A stretch of 64,000 nucleotides of DNA, taken from assembly GCF_011578045.1 (NCBI RefSeq), contig NZ_CP049801.1:1240001-1304000 (forward strand). The letters are read 5' to 3'. Origin of the DNA: Acinetobacter shaoyimingii (lineage in GTDB: Bacteria; Pseudomonadota; Gammaproteobacteria; Pseudomonadales; Moraxellaceae). Positions 25,645 through 32,523 of the stretch are shown here, piece by piece. The position numbers were made by a program, and so were the translations under genes. The notes under the pieces are model-generated. The model did no database searches. It was not told the origin of the DNA and worked only from the letters and a program-made list of their open reading frames with translations. The first letter of the stretch is position 1; the number at the start of each line of letters is the position of its first letter.

Positions 25645-25780
25645 GGTCGTGTACGAATGACGTTACTTGGCTTTAGTGTACTATTTTTTGCTTGGAGGGT
25701 TGGGGGAGAATTGATTATTCTTTATTTGATTTATACTTATCTGTAGTAAGAAAAATGGGGTTAATTACATATCTATAGTT

Positions 25781-25855
25781 GTATCAGCACCCTTTGCTTT
25801 AGCCGATTTAATTTCACCAGATGTTTTACAACTAATCATAGGATTAGGAAAATGA
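25781..25855 (+). pseudogene. Decayed 3' end of a small lipoprotein, copy 1
   Basis: The frame reads VSAPFALADLISPDVLQLII GLGK and then stops. The same tail, with changes, recurs in copy 2 directly downstream (VSAPMALSDF and, in another phase, SSDVMQLIFKIAGK). No start or signal sequence survives for this copy. Confidence 0.45.
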
Positions 25856-25993
25856 AGCCAGTTAATATATTTGTCTATTATCTACATTGCTTCTAGTAAG
25901 CTGTATTCCAATACCAGTGTCTGCACCGATGGCATTATCTGATTTTTATCATCTGATGTAATGCAACTAATTTTTAAAATTGCAGGAAAATAA
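25852..25993 (+). pseudogene. Decayed small lipoprotein gene, copy 2
   Basis: An ATG at 25852 (MKPVNIF) overlaps the copy 1 stop, then the frame breaks. In a second phase there is a lipobox-like LLLVSC followed by IPIPVSAPMALSDF, and in a third phase SSDVMQLIFKIAGK and a stop at 25991. Two single-base shifts would restore a lipoprotein of about 48 residues. It ends immediately before the ATG of the intact lipoprotein at 25994. Confidence 0.5.
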
Positions 25994-26320
25994 ATGAAAT
26001 TAAAATACTTAAAAGTTGTTTTTTTAACGAATGCTTTTGCATTATTAGGTGGTTGTTACTATAAAGATAACTGCCTCATACTTCCTCAATCTGTATATTG
26101 TATGGATAAAACAATAAGCGATTTTGATAGATACACAAAAACAGGTATTAGTTTAAAACAAAAGGAAAATGATATTAAACAGTGCGGAGGAACTCCAGAT
26201 AAAAATGGAAATATTTTTGGGCCCTTAAGAAAAGCTAATTCAGGTGGTAATAGTGATTTGTTAGCTGTCAAAAAATTTAGCAATTGTATGAAAAACAAAG
26301 GGTATAGCTATACGGATTAA
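25994..26320 (+). CDS. Small cysteine-containing lipoprotein, unknown family
   Basis: The 108-residue product has a signal peptide with the lipobox LLGGC near residue 21, then a mature part with six cysteines in all (YYKDNC, VYCMD, KQCGG, SNCMKN). The mature part has IKQCGGTPDKNGNIFGPL and ends in FSNCMKNKGYSY, a pattern of small entry-exclusion or accessory lipoproteins (CMxxKGY tails are frequent in such proteins). The function is unknown. It follows two decayed lipoprotein copies without gap and precedes an IS3-family element. Confidence 0.7.
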   Translation: MKLKYLKVVFLTNAFALLGGCYYKDNCLILPQSVYCMDKTISDFDRYTKTGISLKQKENDIKQCGGTPDKNGNIFGPLRKANSGGNSDLLAVKKFSNCMKNKGYSYTD

Positions 26321-26459
26321 AAAAGTCATTCTAAGTAAGGAATTGTTTACTGATACTTATTGGTTTTTTTACGCAAAAAATATGGTAGTGGTATGGAGAA
26401 GATGGAAATACTTCAACAAATCGAACTGAATTTGAAAATAAAGCCTTTGGCATAACGAC
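26321..26459 (+). other. Short region ending in a gene fragment cut by the IS3 element
   Basis: The stretch from 26389 reads WYGEDGNTSTNRTEFENKAF and GITT in one phase up to the first base of the insertion sequence. It looks like the truncated coding end of a lost gene, but it is too short to identify. Confidence 0.3.
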
Positions 26460-26523
26460 TGAATAGCCACCGATTTTGTAGACACCTTTTAGTTAGATAA
26501 AATGGCTAATTAACGAGGTGCCT

Positions 26524-26769
26524 ATGAGCAGTAAACGATACCCTGAAGAATTCAAAATTGAAGCAGTAAAACAAGTCATTGAGAAAGGTCATAGTGTGGC
26601 TGAAGTTGCTACACGCTTAGGAACCACCACTCATAGTCTGTATGCCTGGATTAAACGTTATGATCCACAGCAACCAAAAATAATAGAATCTAGTGATCCA
26701 AGTACAGAATTAGCAAAATTAAAAAAAGAGCTGCAAAGGGTCACTGAAGAAAGGGATATTCTAAAGTGA
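26524..26769 (+). CDS. IS3-family OrfA (helix-turn-helix protein)
   Basis: The 81-residue protein begins MSSKRYPEEFKIEAVKQVIE and has a helix-turn-helix (VAEVATRLGTTTHSLYAWIK) followed by a leucine-zipper-like C-terminus (LAKLKKELQRVTEERDILK), the standard OrfA design. GAGG is five bases upstream of the ATG at 26524. It ends with TGA at 26769; in IS3 elements a -1 frameshift normally joins OrfA to OrfB to make the active transposase. Confidence 0.9.
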   Translation: MSSKRYPEEFKIEAVKQVIEKGHSVAEVATRLGTTTHSLYAWIKRYDPQQPKIIESSDPSTELAKLKKELQRVTEERDILK

Positions 26770-26806
26770 AAGCACTGCTTTCACGCCGCTTCGCAAGCCA
26801 GTCCAA

Positions 26807-27679
26807 ATGAGGTACGCCTTTATTCAGGACAATCAGAACATATGGCCTGTCCGTCGTTTATGTTCAGCTCTGGATGTTCATCACAGTGGTTACTATGCAT
26901 GGCTAAAGCAACCCACCAGTAAAACTGCGAGGAAACGGCAACAGCTTTCAGGATTGATTAAACAGTTCTGGCTGGAATCAGGCGGAGTCTACGGCTATCG
27001 CAAGATTCACTGTGATTTGAAAGATGTTGGCGAAAATTGCGGTATCAACCGAGTGCATAGGTTGATGAAAGCGGATGAGCTTAAATCACAGCGTGGCTAC
27101 CGCAAGCCTAGATCTTATGCAGGTACGCCAAGTATTGTTTCGGCAAACACCCTAGATCGACAGTTTAATCCAACTCAGCCTAATCAACTATGGGTGACTG
27201 ACATTACTTATATTCGGACTCATGAAGGATGGCTATATCTCGCAGTTGTGATTGACTTGTTTTCTCGTCTTGTTATTGGTTGGTCAATGAAATCTAGAAT
27301 TACGACAGATCTGGTTTTAGATGCGTTATTGATGACTTTGTGGCGAAGGAATCCAAAGAACAAAGTGCTGATACATTCTGACCAAGGCAGCCAATACACC
27401 AGTCATGAATGGCAGACATTTCTCAAGCATCATAATCTTGAAAGTAGTATGAGTCGTAGAGGAAATTGCCATGATAATGCTGTTGCTGAGAGCTTCTTTC
27501 AGTTGCTAAAGCGAGAGCGTATTAAAAAGAAAATATATGCATCAAGAACTGAAGCTAGGTCTGATATCTTTGAATATATTGAGATGTTTTATAATTCAAA
27601 ACGTAGACATGGTTCCAATGGTCAGCGTTCTCCATTAGATTATGAAAAGACCCATCAAAAGATGGTTATGTGTGTCTAG
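26807..27679 (+). CDS. IS3-family OrfB (DDE transposase)
   Basis: The 290-residue integrase-like protein has an HTH_21 region (GGVYGYRKIHCDLKDVG) and the DDE core: D in LWVTDITYIRT, D in LIHSDQGSQYTS, and E in DNAVAESFFQLLK, with the family's N-terminal MRYAFIQD. All catalytic residues are present. The ATG overlaps the TGA of the orfA extension phase (ATGA), typical of translational coupling. The element looks capable of transposition. Confidence 0.93.
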   Translation: MRYAFIQDNQNIWPVRRLCSALDVHHSGYYAWLKQPTSKTARKRQQLSGLIKQFWLESGGVYGYRKIHCDLKDVGENCGINRVHRLMKADELKSQRGYRKPRSYAGTPSIVSANTLDRQFNPTQPNQLWVTDITYIRTHEGWLYLAVVIDLFSRLVIGWSMKSRITTDLVLDALLMTLWRRNPKNKVLIHSDQGSQYTSHEWQTFLKHHNLESSMSRRGNCHDNAVAESFFQLLKRERIKKKIYASRTEARSDIFEYIEMFYNSKRRHGSNGQRSPLDYEKTHQKMVMCV

Positions 27680-27697
27680 AATTTTGGTGGCTATTCA

Positions 27698-27890
27698 TAT
27701 AACCATAACTTTCATTGGTCTTTTGATGGGCGATTTTGACCAATATTGTCTGCTGATTGCTTAGAATCTTTCGTTGGCTTAAACAAGGTTTAAGCCAATC
27801 ATAAAACCTTGTTACTGAGACATTTAGCAATCTAGCCATCATCGTGGTTGGGTATGTGTTTTTGTGCTCTTTCATATAAGCGTACCTCAC
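27698..27890 (-). pseudogene. IS3 orfB fragment, cut by the neighbouring IS
   Basis: MRYAYMKEHKNTYPTTMMAR and RLLNVSVTRFYDWLK are the N-terminus of an IS3-family transposase; the protein reads through SYGY and then enters the inverted repeat of the other element. The DDE catalytic core is missing. Confidence 0.85.
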
Positions 27891-28186
27891 TGACTTTCTT
27901 TGGCAAAGTACGCTACCGCTTTTTTTAGAAATTCTTTTTCCATTTCCGCAGTTTTGAGTTGTTGTTTGAGTTTGTTATTTTCTTCGAGTAGAGCAACGAG
28001 ATCGGGCGAATATTGTTGTGTTCCTGCTAATGTCCCAAGCTTTGCTTTCTTGTACCAATTTGACAAGGTTTGCATGGAAATACATAGTTATCGTGCTGTT
28101 TCAGAGACATTTCCTTTATTTTCTTCAATGGCTTTTATTGCTTCAGCTTTGAATTCTGCTGTATAAATCTTTTGTTTTTTGCTCAT
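27887..28186 (-). pseudogene. IS3 orfA with internal stop
   Basis: The frame starts MSKKQKIYTAEFKAEAIKAI at 28186 and continues GNVSETAR, then a TAA, then LCISMQTLSNWYKKAKLGTL and a zipper-like end LKQQLKTAEMEKEFLKKAVA. A single nonsense change (CGA TAA) splits the helix-turn-helix region, so this OrfA is inactive. Confidence 0.85.
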
Positions 28187-28249
28187 GGTAAACTCCTGAT
28201 GAGTATGTCTAGTTTACCAAGTTAAAGCCTCCGTTTTTATCAGCACACA

Positions 28250-28375
28250 TCACTTTATAATACTCCTGTAGTAGGAATGCCTGCTGTAGAAGAAAATTCT
28301 TGTGATTTAGATATTCATCTGAGGTTTTATGGGCATGTTTATTTTACTGTTGGGCTATATTTTTTTAACTTTTAA
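28250..28375 (+). pseudogene. Gene fragment right of the IS remnant
   Basis: A continuous frame reads YNTPVVGMPAVEENSCDL then DIHLRFYGHVYFTVGLYFFNF and stops at 28375, without a start codon. It is probably the 3' part of a gene removed by the IS-associated deletion. Family not recognised. Confidence 0.35.
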
Positions 28376-28397
28376 TCCTTAGTTAATGAATATTTAA

Positions 28398-28547
28398 AAA
28401 GAATTTGGAGTTGAGAAACTAATTGTGACACTTGTTTATATTAATGGTGGAGCAGTAGGGGGTTCCAGTTATAACGTGCAATTGGCAGGTGTGATTGTGC
28501 AAAAACTTGTATTTCCTAAAAAATCAAATCTGACAGGTGAATCGTAA
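28398..28547 (+). pseudogene. Second gene fragment, 49 codons
   Basis: The frame KEFGVEKLIVTLVYINGGAV continues GGSSYNVQLAGVIVQKLV and ends FPKKSNLTGES before a stop at 28545-28547. There is no start codon and an in-frame stop precedes it at 28395. It looks like a C-terminus with two beta strands, unidentified. Confidence 0.35.
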
Positions 28548-28569
28548 TTTAAATTATCAGATTAATTGT

Positions 28570-29127
28570 TTAAATTATAAATTTAACAGGCACATGTTCA
28601 ACAAGCCAGACTCCATTTTCTGCTTGGAAAAACTGAAAGCCCTTATTGTGCATAGCTAAGGCATCTATTGTTAAAATTTTCACTTTTCCGTAACGTTCAC
28701 CTACAGCATGGGCAGTATTGATATCTGCCGATAAATGAACATACTGACGCTCTTTGGAAATTAAACCTAGCTCCATAATAGAAACATGAAACCGTTCAGC
28801 TGTACCATGATATAAAAATTTAGGTGGAACTTTTAAGTCAAACTGACGTTGAACTTGTCGATTAGAATGCCCCTGAACAGCACGAATATTTAAACCATCT
28901 TCAGAAATTTGAAAACGTTTTTTATCGCTGTTTTGAACGATGCTTTGGATAATTTCAAGACTTAACCTAACGCCATCAACGGGCTCAGATTTCTCAATAA
29001 GCTGATTGATATTTGCCCAACCTTCAACATCCAATTCTAAATTAATTTGTTCTGGCTGATGTCTTAGAATAAAACTCAAATACTGACTTATGGCTTTTTC
29101 ATTCATTATAAAATTCTTAGTATTCAT
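28570..29127 (-). CDS. kptA: RNA 2'-phosphotransferase KptA (Tpt1 family)
   Basis: KptA removes a 2'-phosphate from RNA using NAD, giving ADP-ribose 1'',2''-cyclic phosphate. The 185-residue protein has the N-terminal winged-helix part with SFILRHQPEQINLELDVEGW near residue 20 (catalytic Arg-His), then the ADP-ribosyltransferase-like half with FLYHGTAERFHVSI near 110, YVHLSADINTAHAVGERYGK near 140 and a final VWLVEHVPVKFI. The Arg-His-Arg-Arg residues appear to be kept. The physiological substrate in bacteria without tRNA introns is unknown. It lies at the right edge of an IS-disturbed patch. A second ATG seven codons inside the frame (MNEKAISQYL) is an alternative start. Confidence 0.93.
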   Translation of the reverse strand: MNTKNFIMNEKAISQYLSFILRHQPEQINLELDVEGWANINQLIEKSEPVDGVRLSLEIIQSIVQNSDKKRFQISEDGLNIRAVQGHSNRQVQRQFDLKVPPKFLYHGTAERFHVSIMELGLISKERQYVHLSADINTAHAVGERYGKVKILTIDALAMHNKGFQFFQAENGVWLVEHVPVKFII

Positions 29128-29303
29128 TTTAAGCAGTATATAATTTTAAATTTGAAAGTAAATTGCAATCAATCTTCCATTGACACAATCCAACATGACC
29201 CAAATGCACATTAAAATCACCTCATCAGTCCATGACAAAAAAACAAAAAGACATTAGCATGCAAGGGTAGGACAAAAACAGCAAAATACAAAAGGAACAA
29301 AAA

Positions 29304-30446
29304 ATGTTGGCATACGATGCAGACTTAGAACTCTTTCGCGACAACTTCAAACGCTTTATGAATGAACACGTTGCGCCATACTATGACCAATGGGAAAAAG
29401 ACGGCAAAATGCCACGTTCCATCTGGACATTACTCGGTGAAAATGGCTATCTCTGTGTCGATGTACCTGAAGAATACGGTGGCTATGGCGTACCAACAGA
29501 ATATTCACTCATGTTGGTTGAAGAATCCGCACGAGCAGGTTTTGCCGCATTATCGACAGGTATCTCATGCCATTCCGAAATTGCTGCACCGTATATTTTG
29601 CACATCGCCAATGAAGAACAAAAACAATACTGGTTACCTAAAATGGTTTCAGGTGAAGTGGTGGGTGCGATTGGTATGACTGAGCCTGGTGCTGGTTCAG
29701 ACTTGCAAGCCATGCGTACCAGTGCAATTTTACAAGGTGACCATTACCTGTTGAATGGTTCTAAAACTTTTATTTCCAATGGGCAACATGCAGACTTAGT
29801 CGTTCTTGCAGTCAAAACCGATCCACAAGCACGTGCCAAAGGCGTGTCACTCATGTTAGTCGACACGCATCTTGAAGGCTTTAAAAAAGGCACCAATCTG
29901 GACAAAATCGGCTTACATTCACAAGACACCTCAGAGCTGTTCTTCGACAATGTTAAAGTCCCATCCAATCAGCTTTTAGGAAATGCAGGGCAAGGTTTTG
30001 CATATTTGATGCAAGAACTACCACGTGAAAGAACTGCGATTGCAGCCACAGCATTAGGTGCGATTCGTGGTTCTATTGATGTCACCATTCAATACGTGAA
30101 AGAACGTCAAGCCTTTGGTCAGCCGATTGGTAATTTCCAAAATACTCGTTTTGTTTTGGCACAAGCGAAGATTGATGAATTGGCAACCGCCGCATTTTAT
30201 AACCAGAACTTAGCCTTATATAAAGAAGGCAAGCTCGATGTCGATACTGCAGCTGCATTAAAAGCCTTTAGTACAGATATGCAAATGAAAATTGCCGACA
30301 ATTTGCTACAACTGTTCGGTGGTTATGGCTATATGACCGAATATCCAATTTCACGTTTCTTTGTCGATGCACGTATTCAGCGTATTTACGGTGGAACCAA
30401 TGAAATTATGAAAGAAATTGTGGCACGTGGTTTATTGGGACGCTGA
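29304..30446 (+). CDS. Acyl-CoA dehydrogenase
   Basis: This 380-residue FAD enzyme oxidises acyl-CoA thioesters at the alpha-beta position. It has the N-terminal helical domain, the FAD-binding IGMTEPGAGSDLQAMRTSA near residue 122, FISNGQHADLVVLAVKTD in the beta domain, and the C-terminal helices with QAFGQPIGNFQNTRFVLAQA and FGGYGYMTEYPISRFFVDAR, then RIYGGTNEIMKEIVAR. The glutamate of the GGTNEI motif does not by itself identify the catalytic base. The start at 29304 follows AAGGAAC at a proper distance. Substrate chain length cannot be read from the sequence; no beta-oxidation partner is adjacent. Confidence 0.93.
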   Translation: MLAYDADLELFRDNFKRFMNEHVAPYYDQWEKDGKMPRSIWTLLGENGYLCVDVPEEYGGYGVPTEYSLMLVEESARAGFAALSTGISCHSEIAAPYILHIANEEQKQYWLPKMVSGEVVGAIGMTEPGAGSDLQAMRTSAILQGDHYLLNGSKTFISNGQHADLVVLAVKTDPQARAKGVSLMLVDTHLEGFKKGTNLDKIGLHSQDTSELFFDNVKVPSNQLLGNAGQGFAYLMQELPRERTAIAATALGAIRGSIDVTIQYVKERQAFGQPIGNFQNTRFVLAQAKIDELATAAFYNQNLALYKEGKLDVDTAAALKAFSTDMQMKIADNLLQLFGGYGYMTEYPISRFFVDARIQRIYGGTNEIMKEIVARGLLGR

Positions 30447-30510
30447 AATTGACCGTACGATAGATCATAAAAATCATCATTTATTTCGCTTTTGAACTTA
30501 TCCATAATTT

Positions 30511-30542
30511 AAAAAAGATGAAGCCTTTGCGCTTCATTTTTT
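30511..30542 (+). terminator. Terminator after the acyl-CoA dehydrogenase gene
   Basis: ATGAAGC (30518-30524) pairs with GCTTCAT (30531-30537) and is followed by six T; an A run precedes. Confidence 0.88.
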
Positions 30543-30676
30543 AATTCTAAATAAAATATATAAAACATCAGTTCAGGACTTTTCATCTAAATAAATTCAG
30601 TTTAAAATTTAAATTAAATCAATAAATAATAAAAATTTATGATGTTCATCACATCTGATTTGAATGGGGTAAGTTG

Positions 30677-30934
30677 ATGTCACTCATTGCTTGGATTTTC
30701 CAATTTCTCATGCAATCGTTATTCTTTAAATGGGTGCTGTCTTGGGGTGGAGCAAAACGACTGGAAGGCATTAAATCGGTGTTTTTTTTCAGTTGGATGA
30801 CATGGGGCTGGAATGCCGAACAATTGCGTTTATATGCCTTAGTCCTGTGGGGCTGCTCATCCATTTGGTTTCTGATTGGACTATTTAACCCCGAGCTTCG
30901 GACTTATAACATTGGTCCTAAAATATGGCATTAG
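30677..30934 (+). CDS. Small hydrophobic protein of unknown function
   Basis: An 85-residue protein, rich in aromatic residues, with hydrophobic stretches MSLIAWIFQFLMQSLFFKWV at the start and LYALVLWGCSSIWFLIGLF near residue 55, suggesting two membrane segments. It has no recognised family. GGGG seven bases upstream supports the ATG at 30677 over the TTG three bases earlier. It stands alone with terminator-like sequence before it. The length, composition and ribosome site support a real gene, but conservation could not be checked. Confidence 0.55.
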   Translation: MSLIAWIFQFLMQSLFFKWVLSWGGAKRLEGIKSVFFFSWMTWGWNAEQLRLYALVLWGCSSIWFLIGLFNPELRTYNIGPKIWH

Positions 30935-31386
30935 CATTAGACCGATATGACATCTGTATCAATATCTACAGCAACAAGGTTTTAATGTTTGGAAAGCTTA
31001 GACCCGATCTGAACTTTTGAAGCTTTCAAAAGTTGCTGATTCAACCTGCGCATCCACTGCTGATATTTATTGAGTCTGGAACCTATCTTCTTTTTAAGTG
31101 TTTATCCAGCTTCAGTGAGTTGAGTGGCTGAACCGCTTCTGATGTTGATCCGAAAGATGATCGTTACCTGTAAATAGTAAGGTACACAGCAAATTTAGTC
31201 ACATCACAAATATGATGGATCCTTCAGCATTACATTTGTTTTAGGAATATTATTCATTCGTGAAAGTTGGGTGAAAATTCAACTGTATAATTTTAAATCT
31301 CTATGCCGAAAACGGCTATTGCGTAACAATTGAAAGCTAACTATTGTTATAATGTTTAAATATCCGTTTTGCAGGGCGACATAACA
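30935..31386. other. Intergenic region before pheA with a decayed minus-strand frame
   Basis: Between 31194 and 30982 on the minus strand one phase reads 71 codons with only one internal stop, ending WMRRLNQQLLKASKVQIGSK and LSKH. It has no start codon and no identified family, so it is at most a gene remnant. The rest should hold the pheA promoter. Confidence 0.3.
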
Positions 31387-32496
31387 ATGATCAACGATGA
31401 TCAAAACACGACAAATTCTCTCGATCTTTCTAAAATCCGTGAAGATATTGATTCTGTAGACCAACAGATTCAGCAACTCATTAGCCGTCGTGCGAGATTG
31501 GCAGAAGCAGTGGCAAAAGCAAAATTCGCTTCTGAAGAGAATCCGATGTTTTATCGTCCTGAACGTGAAGCCCAAGTTTTACGTAATGTGATGGAACGCA
31601 ATGAAGGTCCATTGTCTGACACCACCATGGCACGTTTGTTCCGTGAAATCATGTCAGCATGTTTGGCACTTGAAGCGCCACAAAGTATTGCGTTTTTAGG
31701 GCCTGTTGGTACATTTACCCATGCGGCTGTACTGAAACACTTTGGACAAGATGCCGTGATCCGTCCATTACCGACCATCGATGAAGTGTTCCGTGAAGTT
31801 GAAGCGGGCAGTGCGCATTATGGTTTAGTGCCTGTTGAAAACTCATCTGAAGGTGTGGTAAACCATACTTTAGACTGTTTTAAAGCATCGCATCTCAATG
31901 TCATTGGTGAAGTGGAACTGCGTATTCATCATCAATTCCTGATTTCAGAAAATACACGTAAAGACAGCATTAAACAGATTTATGCCCATCAGCAAACTTT
32001 GGCGCAGTGCCGTGGCTGGTTAGATGCGCACTATCCTGGTGTGGAACGTGTAGCCTTGAGCTCAAATGCTGAAGCCGCACGTCGTATTCGTAATGAATGG
32101 CATTCAGCTGCAATTGCCTCTGAAACGGCAGCAGGTTTATATAACCTTGAAATCTTACACAGCAATATTGAAGATAACCCAGAAAATACGACGCGTTTCT
32201 TGGTGATTGGTCGTGAAAAAGTTGCGCCAAGTGGTAACGATAAAACTTCACTCTTGGTCTCTGCACATGACCGTGCAGGTGCATTGTTAGAAATCTTAGA
32301 GCCATTTGCGAAACACAATATTAGTTTGACCAGTATTGAAACTCGCCCAGCATTGCCTGAAAAATGGGCCTATGTGTTCTTTATTGATCTTGAAGGTCAT
32401 ATCGAGCAAGACAATGTCAAAACAGCGATTGAAGAAATTCGCCCATTGGTGAAGGAAATCCGTGTCTTGGGTTCTTACCCAGTGGCAGTACTCTAA
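31387..32496 (+). CDS. pheA: P-protein: chorismate mutase / prephenate dehydratase
   Basis: This bifunctional enzyme converts chorismate to prephenate and then phenylpyruvate for phenylalanine synthesis. The 369-residue protein has an AroQ chorismate mutase domain (LSKIREDIDSVDQQIQQLIS), a prephenate dehydratase domain starting IAFLGPVGTFTHAAVLKHFG with PVENSSEGVVNHTLD and the end TTRFLVIGRE, and a C-terminal ACT domain (LLVSAHDRAGALLEILEPFA) with the phenylalanine-sensing ETRP. The ATG at 31387 gives the usual start; an in-frame TTG is 18 bases upstream. tyrA-aroA starts 27 bases later, so they probably form an operon. Confidence 0.95.
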   Translation: MINDDQNTTNSLDLSKIREDIDSVDQQIQQLISRRARLAEAVAKAKFASEENPMFYRPEREAQVLRNVMERNEGPLSDTTMARLFREIMSACLALEAPQSIAFLGPVGTFTHAAVLKHFGQDAVIRPLPTIDEVFREVEAGSAHYGLVPVENSSEGVVNHTLDCFKASHLNVIGEVELRIHHQFLISENTRKDSIKQIYAHQQTLAQCRGWLDAHYPGVERVALSSNAEAARRIRNEWHSAAIASETAAGLYNLEILHSNIEDNPENTTRFLVIGREKVAPSGNDKTSLLVSAHDRAGALLEILEPFAKHNISLTSIETRPALPEKWAYVFFIDLEGHIEQDNVKTAIEEIRPLVKEIRVLGSYPVAVL

Positions 32497-32523
32497 GTTA
32501 AATTCAGGTTATAAATTTAAGCT

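Larger units (their letters stand above)
26460..27697 (+). mobile_element. Complete IS3-family insertion sequence
   Basis: Terminal inverted repeats start TGAATAGCCACC at 26460 and end with its complement at 27697; 22 of 26 terminal bases match. The element has the usual two overlapping-phase genes (orfA, orfB). It is inserted into the orfB remnant of a second IS3-family element. The flanks (GAC on the left, TAT on the right) do not form a direct repeat, so one flank has been lost since insertion. Confidence 0.88.
27698..28247 (-). mobile_element. Truncated IS3-family element, host of the first IS
   Basis: The remnant contains the orfA gene and the first 60 or so codons of orfB on the minus strand and ends at a probable terminal repeat (TGTGCTGATAAAAACGG in minus orientation, near 28231-28247). 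The other end is missing beyond the first IS, showing a deletion to the left. Confidence 0.8.
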
